DNA from: Lepidurus packardi
Lineage: Eukaryota; Arthropoda; Branchiopoda; Notostraca; Triopsidae
Assembly (NCBI GenBank): GCA_023053545.1
Contig: JAKZAN010000004.1
Location: 5,084,001-5,148,000 of the forward strand
Reading direction: 5' to 3'
DNA length: 64,000 nt
Shown: piece after piece, positions 25,703 to 36,971 of the stretch
How the letters are laid out: the number at the start of each line of letters is the position of its first letter
Numbering within the stretch: position 1 is the stretch's first letter
Notes under the pieces: generated by a model
Database searches by the model: none
Told to the model about the DNA's origin: nothing
The model's input: only the letters and a program-made list of their open reading frames with translations
Made by a program: the position numbers and the translations under genes

Positions 25703-26079
25703 TTTCTCTCCAATTCGTTCTGGCTGGCCGTGTCTATTATTTTTCTGTTGGACACATTTGCAAATCCTCACGTGTTTTTTTGCTCTACGTCACGAAAACA
25801 ATCAACATGAACGGAAAGTTGGTTTGACAGGGGCTACGCTAGGTGGCTAAGCCTGCCAATATTAAATTCTCAAACCGCGAACGAGGATTAATGCTAAATC
25901 GCGGTTCAAAAGTTGTGAAGACGCTTCTCCGCGCCAAGACAGACGCGCGTACACGTCCATTGCTTTCAGTTTCAGGTTGACCACGTTTCTCGTTCATAAG
26001 TAAGTTACATTTAATGTTCAAATACTGAGTAAATCGTTTTATCTTTGGTTAATTCTCCTTTTTCCTAAATTAACTAGTC
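25703..26079. promoter_or_regulatory. Shared divergent promoter region (HPS4-like / selenoprotein H)
   Basis: The two start codons face away from each other across about 380 bp, so both promoters must lie here. A short 5' non-coding exon of the selenoprotein H gene is possible. I see no firm TATA box. Confidence 0.45.
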
Positions 26080-27520
26080 ATGGCTCCCAAAAGAAAAGCT
26101 GCCTTGCCTAAAGCCAAAGCGGAAAGCAATGCTGCTGATGACAACGGAAATCTTGACGTTGACAATGAGAAAGACATCGCAAAGTTGGAGTTAGAGAAAG
26201 ACGCGCATATTTCTCCAGTTAAAAAGAGCAAAGTGGAAGCCGAAAACTCGGGGGATGAAGCTAAATCAGATGCTACCTTAAGCAAATCCAAGAAAAGCCG
26301 CCAACCCAAGCCCAAAGCCAACGGCGCTGCAGATGCACCCAAGGAAAAGCCTCCTACCCCTACAGTTTCAGACGCATCGGCGAATGCTGCAACTGTAACA
26401 GACAATGCCGTACCTAGCCTTACACCTATACCTGAAGAATCAACAATTCAAGAGGAAGAATCAGCTAAAGCCAAGTCCAAAGCTAAGAAAGCCCCCGCAA
26501 AAGCCAAACCGGAAACTGAGGCTGCTGGCGAAGTTAAGAAACCAGAAATAGAAGCCAAAGTAGTAACTAAAGATGAAGAACAGGATAAAGAGACGAAATC
26601 CGTGGCCAAGGCGGTTCCCAAAGCGCGAGCCCGAGGCAAGAAAGCTGAAGTTGAAGTGGCTATTCCCACCGAAGAGCCTGTTAAGCCAGAACAAGAGAAA
26701 GTTATTGCTGCCGATGAACCAGTACTTGAAACTGAAGCTGTTCCCGCTAAAAAGCGTAACGTCCGTGCCAAGAAACCAACTTCAGAAGATGATCCTGCGG
26801 AAGTTCCAAGCGCTGCTGTCAATGTACGAAGTCTGCGTAGTCGTGCTAAACCTGAAGTAGCCAAGGTTGAGGAAGTGGAAGACAAAGCACAGGCTCCAGC
26901 AAAGAAAGGCAAAGCGAACTCGACAAAAGACAAGCCCGAGGAGGACGACCAAGCTGAAGCAACTGCCAACAAGATTTCCAAGCGAGGCAAGAAAGAGATT
27001 GCTGTTGCAGCAGCTCCAGAAAAGGTTCAAGTTGAAGAAGCAGCAGCGAGTAATGGATCTCGTCGTAAGAAGCCAGCTGCCAAGCTCGCAGTAGAGCATT
27101 GGTAGGTGTACCATTTCTGCACTTGCAAATTCAATATACAGTTATTTAATATTTAGTGTTCTTTTCTTTTCCTTTTTAGCAAAAAGTGAGCTGTCTACAA
27201 GCGCCGAGCGTTAGATTTGTTCTCAGTCTTGAAAACGAAGTATCCCAATTTGTGTTTGACATTAAATGAGAATATTCTTAAACCTCGTATCGGCGCTTTT
27301 GAGCTCACTGTTGTGGATCAGCAAGGCAATGGTAAAAATACCTCTACGTTTTCTAACGTTTTCTTGTAAGTAGGAAGTTTCATTGTTGTTCATTTCTTTT
27401 TTAGAAAATTTAATTTGGTCTGGGGTGAAAAAGGGTCCTCCTCGTGCGTTGAAGTTCCCCACTGCTGAAGACTTGTTACCTGAACTGGCTAAAATAGGGC
27501 TCGAGGACGATGTTTTCTAA
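26080..27520 (+). CDS. SELENOH: Selenoprotein H with in-frame UGA (Sec) and long basic N-terminal extension
   Basis: Three exons: 26080-27101, 27180-27331, 27405-27520. Together they encode 429 residues if UGA at 27187-27189 is read as selenocysteine. Exon 1 is a 340-residue Lys/Ala/Glu-rich, probably disordered and nuclear segment starting MAPKRK. The exon 1-2 junction completes the motif AVEHCKKU (Cys about 341, Sec about 344). AVYKRRAL follows, and then the selenoprotein H body with the hallmark WSGVKKGPPRALKFP near the C-terminus. Vertebrate selenoprotein H has the same HCxxU redox motif in a thioredoxin-like fold and an N-terminal nuclear/DNA-binding tail, but is only ~120 aa. If UGA were a stop, the conserved C-terminal 85 residues, which keep frame over two more exons, would be unexplained. 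The extreme N-terminal extension is odd. A candidate SECIS lies about 300 bp downstream. Confidence 0.9.
27187..27189 (+). other. SELENOH: Selenocysteine codon (TGA)
   Basis: In-frame TGA, two codons after the Cys of the CKKU motif and directly before AVYKRRAL, which is conserved selenoprotein H sequence. The reading frame stays open on both sides and continues through the next splice junction in phase. Confidence 0.87.
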
Positions 27521-28115
27521 GTAGTGATGCCCACCGTATGAGAGCACTTGGGATGGTTGGTATGGTACTTGTTCTTGAAACGAGATGGTTCAGACCTGCG
27601 GAGATTTTCTATGAAGAGTAGAACGTGAAATGGAACCCAAGTTTTACCCGGAAGCAACTTGAAATCCTCCAAATGGTCAGAGTTATCGGTCAAGTCAATC
27701 CCAGTTCCCCGCTAGTTTTTGTATTTCCAGCGGCATGTTTTATGGAATCTATTTTTGTATGCAAGGTAAATTCCTGTTGCTCTTGTATTTTTTAAAAGCT
27801 TGCTTGTTCAAGAAATGAAGTTAATTACCGACTGTATGTGCTATTGATTGATTTTCTAAGTTGATCTACTTCTACTTAACTTGATCTACTTAAATTGGAT
27901 CTACTTCGTTATACTAATAGGTCAGTAGAATATTTAGTGGATTAAACATCCATTTCTTGTACTTAGTTTTTTCCCGCGCTCAGCTGGTGGCGTGCCAAAT
28001 TATAGCGGCAAGATTTAGTACCATTTTATGGCGGGGTGGGGACCCGTCTGTCAGTAAAAAAGCTGCGGGTGCATTTGTAATTGATACGTTCGAGTGTTCT
28101 AACTTCTAGTCAAAA
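27521..28115. other. Selenoprotein H 3' UTR and nucleoredoxin promoter
   Basis: The gap between two genes on the same strand. It contains the candidate SECIS and, at about 27857-27910, three nearby copies of the word TGATCTACTT. The nucleoredoxin promoter must lie in the right half. Confidence 0.5.
27803..27870 (+). promoter_or_regulatory. Candidate SECIS element in selenoprotein H 3' UTR
   Basis: The order fits a SECIS of the CC type: AUGA (27815-27818), nine bases, CC (27828-27829), twenty bases, GA (27850-27851). Helix II can form between AGTTAAT (27819-27825) and ATTGATT (27843-27849). Below the UGA/GA core, GAAA pairs with TTTC, and TCAA pairs with TTGA further out. Helix II is shorter than usual and the apical CC is the less common form, so this is a candidate only. 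Confidence 0.35.
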
Positions 28116-29909
28116 ATGACCAGCGATACGTGCAAGCTGAGTAGCATTTTAGGTAATCAGTTTGTTGGAGCCAATCAGTCGGCCATCAGTCTCGATGTAC
28201 TCTGTCCAGATGAAAATGCGATAGTGGGGCTGTATTTTGCAGCATCTTGGTGCACTCCTTGTCATTCCTTTACTCGGATCTTGCAAGATTTTTATTCAAA
28301 AATGAAAGACAAACATCGGTACTTTGAAATAGTGTTTATTTCATCCGATCAAACCCAAGCCCAATTCGATGAACATTTAGCAAACATGCCTTGGCCTGCA
28401 CTACCTTACACGGAAAGGAATTTAAAAGTATGCATATAATCTTGTATTGTACATTTTAAAAATGTACTATTACTGTGCTGTATACCCTGTCGATGTGTTT
28501 TAGGTACGGTTGACACGCAAGTTTAGAGTCTCTGGTATTCCTGCATTGGTTGTCATTGATTCGGCTGGACAAGTCATTTCCAGCCATGGAAAAGAGCGCG
28601 TTTTAGCAGATCCAGATGGAAAGGGTAGCTAAAAAGAGCTTCTTCGGGATGAAACTTTAAAATATAATATGTGTTCTTGCTAGATTTCCCGTGGAAGAAC
28701 TGTTCTGTAAACCAATTATTGAAAGAATGTCGCATTCTTAAGCATAGCACTGATATTGAGAAAAAGGAGCCTGTACAAAATGAAGATCTGAATGATACTG
28801 TTATAGGTTTATATTTCACTGCACACTGGGTAAAAAAAATGAAAATAATTACAACTACATATTAAGTGCTAAGGTAATTTCAATCTTATAGTGCCCCCCG
28901 TGTAAGGCTTTTACACCCCAGTTGATTGACACGTACAACAAAATTCGTGATAGAGGAATTAAATTCGAAATCATTTTCATTAGCTCAGATAGGTATAAGA
29001 ATTAAAAGAAAAGAAAAAACAAAGCAGTGACCTTGGCAACGAAACAACATAATGTGAATTTGTTAGGAGCGAGGATTCGTTTCTTCAATATTGGAATACG
29101 ATGCCATGGCTCTCAATACCCTTTTCTCAGGCTGATCTTCGGAGTGACTTAACGTCCGTTTTAAACGTACAAGGCATTCCTACGCTAGTTGTACTCGGTC
29201 TAGGCCCGCATCGCGAAGTTTGGACCTTTGACGGCCGGGCTGAAGTAAATGAAGACCCAGATGGGGAGGTAAGATTAGCTCTTTTAGGACGAGCATGTAA
29301 ACAATCTATTTCTTTGTTAGCTTTTCCCATGGAGACCCAAACTTGTGGAGGAACTGGGTGAAAAACATGCGTCTTTACTCCAAGACTTCCCTTGCCTCAT
29401 CATGTTTGTCGGTATATTTAGCTATCTTTGGACATTCCTAAGCCAACACTTTATTTATTCTTTTTTGTTTCTTTTTATGCGTATACCTTTCAAAGATGCC
29501 GATGACCAAGAATTGGATTTTGCCGAGTCGGTTTTGTTGAAAGTAGCCCAAAGTTTTCTGTCGAAGCGTGAAGAAGAGTACGAAGACGAGAAAGAAGTTT
29601 CTTTAGATCTCTATTGGCAGTTGCCCATGTATTGTTTTGTGGGTGCAGAGGTAAAAAGTTAGAATTCAAGAGTTTAGCTATTTTTCTTATTATTAAAAAA
29701 TTAAGAATGAAGTCAGCGAATCGTTGAGAGTGCTTTTGGGCTTGGAAGAGCACGGAACGCCTTTGACAGCCATTCTGGAACTATCTCAGCAACGGTTTAC
29801 ATTGTTGGACCAGCCGCATCGCGATTCGGGACTCTCTGCTCATACGGTACAAAGCTTTGTTCAGCGATTTTGGGACAACCAGCTCAACTTTACGCACCTC
29901 AACCGGTAA
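28116..29909 (+). CDS. NXN: Nucleoredoxin
   Basis: Thioredoxin-family oxidoreductase of cytosol and nucleus that regulates Dishevelled and other partners. Eight exons: 28116-28427, 28504-28624, 28684-28829, 28892-28992, 29067-29268, 29321-29411, 29496-29650, 29706-29909. Phases match and the product is 443 aa, against 435 for human. It has two redox thioredoxin modules. The first has ASWCTPC (Cys about 46 and 49), and the second has HWCPPC (about 194-197), with an exon junction exactly between W and C. A third thioredoxin-like C-terminal part lacks a CxxC. Repeated FISSDQ/FISSDR and [16 protein letters not shown] signatures, followed by FPW-K, are typical for nucleoredoxin. Its 3' end faces CDC45 (tail to tail, ~390 bp). 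Confidence 0.95.
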
Positions 29910-30296
29910 CTTAACGCAGAGCAAAGCAACTTAAGTGTGTTCCTTTCCCAAGTAAACTATCCTTTTATTAGTCTTCGTCCCAAAAATGCTTCATATTCTT
30001 TTTTCCCCATACATTTTACCATTTTCAGTGGTGAATTTAATTCAATTCACGCTTGCATGCTTGTTGAGTGTTCCGTTGTATCTTTTGTATTCCATGTTAT
30101 TAGGGTCTTTTTTTGGCAAGCAGAAAACTATGCATTTACATATCAGGTCTTTTTGTCCTTCCTGGAAGCAAATTTCCAATGCAAAATATTTTTAACAAGT
30201 TTACATAACACCTTATTTTTTCTCGTTCCAAGGCACTTAAACTACAGGTTTGTAAAACAGCTAATTTAACCCCCGTGAGTTCATGTTCGATTACTT
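29910..30296. other. Convergent 3' gap between nucleoredoxin and CDC45
   Basis: The two genes end tail to tail here. The gap is T-rich. No further coding sequence or repeat was seen. Confidence 0.55.
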
Positions 30297-32833
30297 TTAA
30301 CTCAACATAGATGTTAAGGCATCAAAAAACTTGCTTCGGTTTTCTGTTTTTAAGCGGATTACAGATGTGTCAAAATAAAAAGCGCTCATTTCACTTTGTG
30401 TTTTTTCTGCCGCTTGTTCAAAGGCTTTACCAAACAAACTAAAAAAATGTGGGAAAGGTTAATATGTCACTTAATGAAATAATCCTATTACTTTCTGGGT
30501 GATTCCTCGGCCAATGGAGGGATTCCTAGCACGAGGCATGAGTCCGTATCAGGTATAGGAGCTGAAATCAGCAACGGTAGATAGGGAGCTTTACGGTTTT
30601 TACTAGAAGCCACGTGGGCTTTCAGTAGAAAACGACAGAGGAGCAGCAACGTATGTGGGGAACCAAAGAATCGCTGATCAGGTGATCCCTACCGAATTTG
30701 GACAACAAGTGTAACGTTTTTTGTCCAATAGTACTTGATTTTACGAAAACGCGACATAAGGACGACTAGACAAAAGGACTCAGTGTAGCCGACACAAGGA
30801 CGCCAGGTCCATAATCTTTTTCGAAATTTTAACTCGAAATTCTATTGGTTCCTTAAAAGACTGTGGACCTGGCGTCCTTCTGTCGGGGCCCGGCGTCCTT
30901 GTGTTGTGTACGCGGAGTCCTTTTTTTTATTTCGTCGTAGGCTTCCAGCCTGTTGACGTTTCTTTTATTTAAATATAGCTTAATTAGATTCGTACTCGTG
31001 GAGTCATTTTGTCGAGTAGTCCTTGTGTCTACTTCCTGACTTTACCTCTTGGAATACGGCATACAGAAAAGGCCCAGATGAAAGTACTTGTCCAATGCTC
31101 AACATCGTCTGCACCGACTTGAAAATGGCTGTCAACTGGAAACGAGCCATTTCAAGGCCTTTCTCCATGAGATCTCTGTTTGTTTTACTCAAGGAATCCA
31201 TAGCTGCCATAAACTTCTCGTTTGGACTTCTCTCCTTATCCTGAACACCACAATAATCCTTTAATTTCAAGTAGTTGGGTTCTCAAAAACCAGTTACTGG
31301 AGACTCCAGTAGTGCTAAAGTTGCTAACGCAGCATCGGTGGCCGTATATTTCTTCTTGTAGCCGTCTTGTGCAACAAAGACAGCGTCAATGACCGAATTA
31401 GGTCCAGATTTGCTCTCTAGCCCGTATTTCCCCGCTTTCGTTTCCAACAGGGTTTTGACTTCAGAGCGCAGATCCATGTCCATGGAGCTGAATTTTTGGC
31501 GACACTGTACAAGGGGCAACCTTTAAGCAAAAAAGAATGCAAGAATTATACCAACAAAAGAAGCTTGTGAGCTAACCCCATGTCTGCTAAGAATTCAGAT
31601 AATCTTTTTTCGCCTTGCAAGGTCCATAACTTAAAATGACACGCAGTTATTGGAGTATGACGTAAACTTTCGTACAGGTTCCAGTGACGATAAAGTAATA
31701 AGTTAATGCTAGAAAAAAATAATAAGATTTTTTGCCCTTTTTGGTACAGGAGAAAATTACTCTTTTTCATATACAATCCTTAGGCATTCTTTAGCCCAAG
31801 TTCCATCGTCATCTCCTGGGACGGCTAAACGAACCACGTGACTTTGCAGTTTGCCGCAACTGAGAAGAAAATCGTCACCTTCAATTTTGCCCAAAAGCTG
31901 TTGTTCAGTGAGCCCAGTAATGGCCCACCATAATAAATCATTTGTTTCTCTAGAAAGGCGCCAAGCCAGCTCAAACATTAGCATCGCGGTCTAGAGTATA
32001 GGTTTCGTTAGATTTGACTTTCATAAGTTTGGGAAACTTGCAGATTCTCCATAGAAGCTGAATTGGGTGTATTCAAACAAAATTTTGAGTCGCTTTTCTT
32101 CCCAGATCCTTTTGTCGCGCCGTTTTAGGATGGCCTCTTCGTCAAAGCGCTGCTTTTTCCGGCGTTGTCCTGCAGCTTCTTCAGAATCGGAATCTTCAAA
32201 AAGATCCTCATCTGATTGGTTTGCTTCAGCTTCATTGTCTGACTAATTAATTTCAAATTATTCCACATTTTTTAGAAGTTATGGCTTACGTCTTGGTCGA
32301 ATATTTCCTTAAATTCAGGAATGTGATCGGCAGGTTTAGGTGTCATCAACAGTCGTATCTAAAAAGGAAATCCTTACTCCAGATAATGTAGATTTTTGAG
32401 AAAATTAGAGGATGTACTTGGCCATCATTGTAGATGTTGCAAACATCGATAGGTCGATGAGAATCTGCTATCCATATATTTACATCGTCTTTAGGTTCAA
32501 GTAACTCAACCAAGTCGACTGTTGCTCCACAGTTTAGCAAAACTACGGCTGTGGAACTGTTGATGTTCTCGTTGTGTTCCTGGAATGCTGTTTGAAGCTC
32601 GGTTATTCCTTGCACAGGAATGATTGTATACGAGACATTATCAATTTTAAGAATAGTTTGGAGGATTTTCGCTGCACAGATTGCATCGAGGTCGAAGTTG
32701 ACGAAAATTAAGAGGCGCTATAGTATACAAATAAAAAATCCTTACTAATTTAGCCTGTCCTAGTTAAATTAACGTGTCATACCTTTTTGCACACAGAGTC
32801 ATAGAACTCCTTACGTATATCTTTAATAAACAT
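30297..32833 (-). CDS. CDC45: CDC45 replication helicase subunit
   Basis: Part of the CMG helicase (CDC45-MCM-GINS) that unwinds DNA at replication forks. Ten exons in coding order: 32833-32783, 32717-32418, 32358-32290, 32242-32042, 31990-31761, 31708-31577, 31520-31298, 31240-31046, 30688-30492, 30438-30297. The product is 579 aa (human 566). Recognisable blocks are the DHH-like start [19 protein letters not shown], the acidic region after residue 140 ([15 protein letters not shown]), [58 protein letters not shown] and the terminal [10 protein letters not shown]...[11 protein letters not shown]. The intron after the YGES codons uses a GC donor (GCAAGT). The intron 30689-31045 holds a foldback sequence. 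Confidence 0.95.
30771..30926. repeat. Foldback repeat in a CDC45 intron
   Basis: Left arm 30771-30810 and right arm 30865-30926 are inverted copies that share AAAAGGACTC, ACACAAGGACGCC and AGGACGCCAGGTCC. The right arm holds an extra partly duplicated unit (GGCGTCCTT twice). The loop is about 55 bp. It looks like a small foldback or MITE-like insertion. No target duplication was identified. Confidence 0.6.
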
Positions 32834-33119
32834 TGTTGCTGTTTATTTTCGTATTCCGATATAGATCAGTCTAACCGCTAACCTAACTAGTAACAAGGCA
32901 TTTTCGCGCCAATGAAAAACTCAAGCGAATACAGCGACATCGCGTTGGACAAGGCGTCGAAACGGGACAAGGAGACAATGATTGGGAGAACTGCCAGAGA
33001 GGGGCTGACAAAAGTGAGTAAGCCAACTAGCTCCACCCAGTTTCTGTTTATAACTTTAGTTCACAACGCACATAGCGGACAAACACAAATACATCAACAA
33101 TAAACTAATAAAGTGAATT
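32834..33119. promoter_or_regulatory. Divergent promoter region CDC45 / SART3
   Basis: Only 286 bp separate the two start codons, which point away from each other. Both core promoters must be inside. No clear TATA box is visible. Confidence 0.5.
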
Positions 33120-36100
33120 ATGAACAAAAAAGAGGGAGTTAACGGTGTGGATAAAGACGATGCTATGGAGAAGGACGAAAGTATGGAAGAAGATTGTACG
33201 GGGGATGATTCAGATGAGGACTCAGAAAAGGAAGCCGAGGAACATGCCAAACTTGAGAGACAGGCTGTAGAACTTCGCAAAACGGTACTTTTTATATTTA
33301 CATTAACTTAAGATTTTTTAGAACTAACACTTAATAATTATTAGATTGCTAAAAATCCAAATGCCTATGACAGTCACGTAGAACTTATCCAATGTTCCAA
33401 AAAGCTCGCCGATCTTATCCAATTAAGAAATGCAAGGGAAGAAATGAGCCGTGTTTTCCCTTTAACCGAAGGTGAATTAATTTAAAGTAACTTCAAACGC
33501 AGTGATTTATTTTATTTCATTCTTTTAATCAGAGATTTGGCTGGATTGGCTTCGAGATGAGATCAAAATAGTTTCCGCGGATGATGACAGAAGCAAAGTT
33601 ATTAGTCTCTTTGATAGAGCGGTTCAAGATTACTTGTGTATGTGTTAGCTACCTCCAGAATTTCTACTTACTAATTAGTATATTTAGCTATTGATATATG
33701 GTTGGAATACGGACAATTTATGCTTTCTGACGTGGGTTCGACGGAAGGTTTAGAAAAGGCGCGCCAAGTATTCCAGCGTGCAGTTACTCACGGTGGATTA
33801 CACGTATTCAAAGGAGCTATTTTGTGGGAATCGTACCGTGAACTAGAACTAGCCATCTATGGAAGCTTGCCAGTAAGAGAAACTTCCTTGTTTTTTTTCT
33901 ATGAATTTTATATTGAAATGTTATGTTTTCAATGAATATTATATTGAAGCGCGGAAACATAGAAGAGATGGATAAAGAGCAGAAAGAGCTATTGATCTCC
34001 CAAGCCTCTCGGATTACACTGTTATTCAAGCGCCAGCTTTCCGTGCCGCTTGTAGACATGGAAAAAACTTGGGATGAATATCTGGAATGGCTGGCATTGT
34101 TGAGTGAGGAAAAGGCCTCGTCTGTGGAACAAGCGTATCAAAAAGCCCTAAAGATGCTGAAAGAACGCTTACCCTTCGAAGAAGTTCTCGTAAGTCCCTT
34201 ATCTTCTATCTTTTTTTGCTACGTTAGTCTTGATCCTTTTTCTTATAGTTGGTAGCGGCTGAGGGATCAGCAGAAGAGAAATATCAGGCATATAGGCCCT
34301 ATTTAGACTTCGAATTAGCGCATAAAGACCCCTCAAGGATCCAGTGCTTATTTGAACGAGCATTGACAGACGTCTGTCTTATGCCAAGCTTATGGCGGGA
34401 ATACTACCAATATATCAATCGAACATTGAAGAATGATACGCTAGCTTTTCCCGTTCATCAACGAGCTGCACGAAATTGTCCATGGAGTGGCCAGTTGTGG
34501 GCAGACTACATGCTTTCTTATGAACGCTATGGCAAAGCGTCTGAAATCATAGGTATCATACAAATTACTCAATTAATAAAAGTAAACTGTTATGATTATT
34601 ATGGAGTTTGCCTGTAGGTTTGGTTGAAAAAGCTCTGAGTGCGGGTTTGGCGACAGGCCTGGAGTGCAGAACAATCTGGCTGGCCTTTGTGGATTACATG
34701 GTCAGAAAGTTACCTTCTTGTAATCCGACTGAAGAGAAAAAAGATGAGCTCCGGTCTGCATTTCAAAAAACTGTAGATTTTTTAACGGAAGGTTTGGAAT
34801 GGGTTAAAACATTATTCTAAAATCATTTACTAGCATCTTTTCAACATAGGATTTGGGATTGAGGGAGATCCAGAGTGTCAGCTACTCCGTTATTGGGCAA
34901 GGATAGAAGTTGGCAAGTTTAAAGACCTGGGAAAGGCGAGGGAACTGTGGAAGGAAATTCTGAGTCAGTCCACTGCACATAACAGCAGTGCTATATGGTT
35001 GCAAGCGATCAATTTCGAACGGTAACCTTGGCTTGTTTTAATTAGTCTTATTTTCTGTTTATTTATTTTTTTTTCAATTTCCTATTTATTTACATTATTT
35101 CGTTTAGGACATTTGGGGATCCTAAACATGCTCGTAGACTGTTCCAACGAGCGATTCAGTCAAAGATTGATTGGCCGGAGGGTATAGCTCTCGCATTTTT
35201 GCAGTTTGAAAGAGAAGAAGGCGATTTGGAAACATTTGAAGCAGCCTCTCTGAAATGCGAAACAAGGTAGATGAATGAAGAATGTGCTGAATCGTAAAAA
35301 CGTTTTGATTTTCTCTTGTGTTTGTAATCAGGTTGGCGCAGATTGCTTCTGAAAAGCCTAAGGAAAGTGCCCAGGAAGAATCTGTGAGCGTGAAGCCTAA
35401 GGCGAAACCTAAAAATAAAGTTCATGAAGTTAAAAAAGAGCAGCCACAGCCCAAAAAACGAAAAGTAACCTTATTCTAAAACCTTGTTTTACAATACTTT
35501 ACAATATTTTTACAATACGTTTGTTACCATACATTTTGCTTTCACCAGGTGGAGGAAATGGGCAAAGGGCAGTGGGAGTCGGAATCAAAAGAATCCGTCA
35601 AAAAGAGTGAACCTGATGTTAATAGAGTGGCTCGTAAAGAGGCTCCGCTTCCTGACCCTTCTCGGGAATCACGGACTGTTTTCGTCAGCAATTTAGACTT
35701 TAATGTGTCCGAAGATCGTCTTCGCAGTATGTTTGAATCTTCAGGCCAAGTTACTGATGTCCGACTCGTGGCAGACTACAAAGGCCGATCTAAAGGCTTC
35801 GGTTATGTCGAGTTTTCTGATGCGGTAACCTCAGAATTTTAGTTTCGCAATCTTTGATGAATATAATATAATCAAAAAATAATAATATAATATAATAATG
35901 GTAATAAAAATTATTTATATTTTTTTAGAATGAGGCTACGGGCACCTTAAAGCGAGACAGAGAGTTGCTCGATGGACGCCCCGTTTTCATCTCTCCTTGC
36001 ACATCTGATCCCAATTTCAAACAAAGCGTCTTCAAATACCAAAATCGGTTAGAAAAAAACAAACTCTTCGTAAAAGGTAAGATTGCTGCTAAGGAGCGTG

Positions 36101-36836
36101 AAGCTAAATTTAAAAGGTTTTTCTTGTCTTTTTAATTAGGATTAAATTTTGATACAACTAAAGAAGGACTGGAAAAGTTTTTTGCCCCATACGGAGAGTT
36201 GAAAGACGTTCGGATTGTCACGTACAGAAACGGACGCTCTAAAGGCTTGGCGTACGTTGAATTCAAAAATGAGGTAGTTTGTTCTACCAGTTTATCTATT
36301 TATTTTTAATCAATAGTTTATGTTATTATCATTTATTATTATTTTATTATCATTTATTAGTATTTTATTATAATTTATTAGTATTTATTATCAATATTTT
36401 TTTATCCATAGATGTATCCTTGTTTTAATGCATTTGCCTATCAAAGTGACGGCTAAGTTTTTGTTGTCGTTGTTTTGTTTTAGTCTTCCGCCTCCACTGC
36501 TGTAATGAAGACGGATGAAACGGAGCTTGATGGGAAGCCAATCAGCGTAGCAATTAGCGCTCCTCCACAAAGAAGGGACGAAGGTACTTCCTTAATCCCT
36601 TCATTGGGAGGCGGTCCTAAACCGACTGGAAGGTAAAATTCCCAAAATTTAGCCTATTTTATGTCAATTTTTTTAATGTATTTTTTTTTTCTTATCATGT
36701 TTTCAGCCGTGGTAAAAGCACAACTCAAATGTCTTTCGTTCCCCGTGCTCTCCAAGTGTCTGCAAGTAAAGTTTCCGGTGACGATGGCCCCAAGACCAAT
36801 GCTGATTTCCGTTCTATGTTACTGGGCAAGAAATAA
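33120..36836 (+). CDS. SART3: SART3 / Prp24-like U4/U6 snRNP recycling factor
   Basis: Helps reassemble U4/U6 snRNP during spliceosome recycling, and recruits USP15/USP4 in vertebrates. Fifteen exons: 33120-33284, 33345-33471, 33533-33637, 33688-33872, 33950-34189, 34249-34552, 34618-34791, 34850-35021, 35108-35266, 35332-35464, 35549-35824, 35929-36076, 36140-36273, 36484-36632, 36707-36836. All phases match and the product is 866 aa (human 963). The acidic N-terminus is followed by HAT repeats (IWLEYGQFML, YLDFELAHKD, LWADYMLSYERY, LLRYWARIE, IWLQAINFER), a basic nuclear region (QPKKRK), then two RRMs with TVFVSNLDF / SKGFGYVEF and LFVKGLNF / SKGLAYVEF. The end carries the SART3-type SFVPRAL motif and a basic tail, the LSm-binding region in the family. 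Confidence 0.95.
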
Positions 36837-36971
36837 CTTTATTACACGTTTTATGGCCATTAAGCAAGTAAGGGTTTTCCTCGTGTCTCAATATTTTCAT
36901 GTCAATGAAAACCAAGTATGGACATGTTTATAATTTAGCTTTTTGATACAAATGTAGACATGTCAACAAAT

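Noticed and set aside
26448-26990. 180-codon minus-strand frame in the selenoprotein H first exon
   Set aside because: Mirror of a low-complexity Lys/Ala/Glu exon. The Ser/Leu/Ala-rich product only reflects the biased codons.
27102-27105. Stop shortly after AVEHW as the end of the Lys-rich protein
   Set aside because: This reads 4 bases into an intron. The GT at 27102 is the donor that joins to the HCKKU exon.
27531-27580. First AUGA after the selenoprotein H stop as SECIS core
   Set aside because: A short stem forms (AGAGCA with TGTTCT), but no AA or CC lies at the expected apical position.
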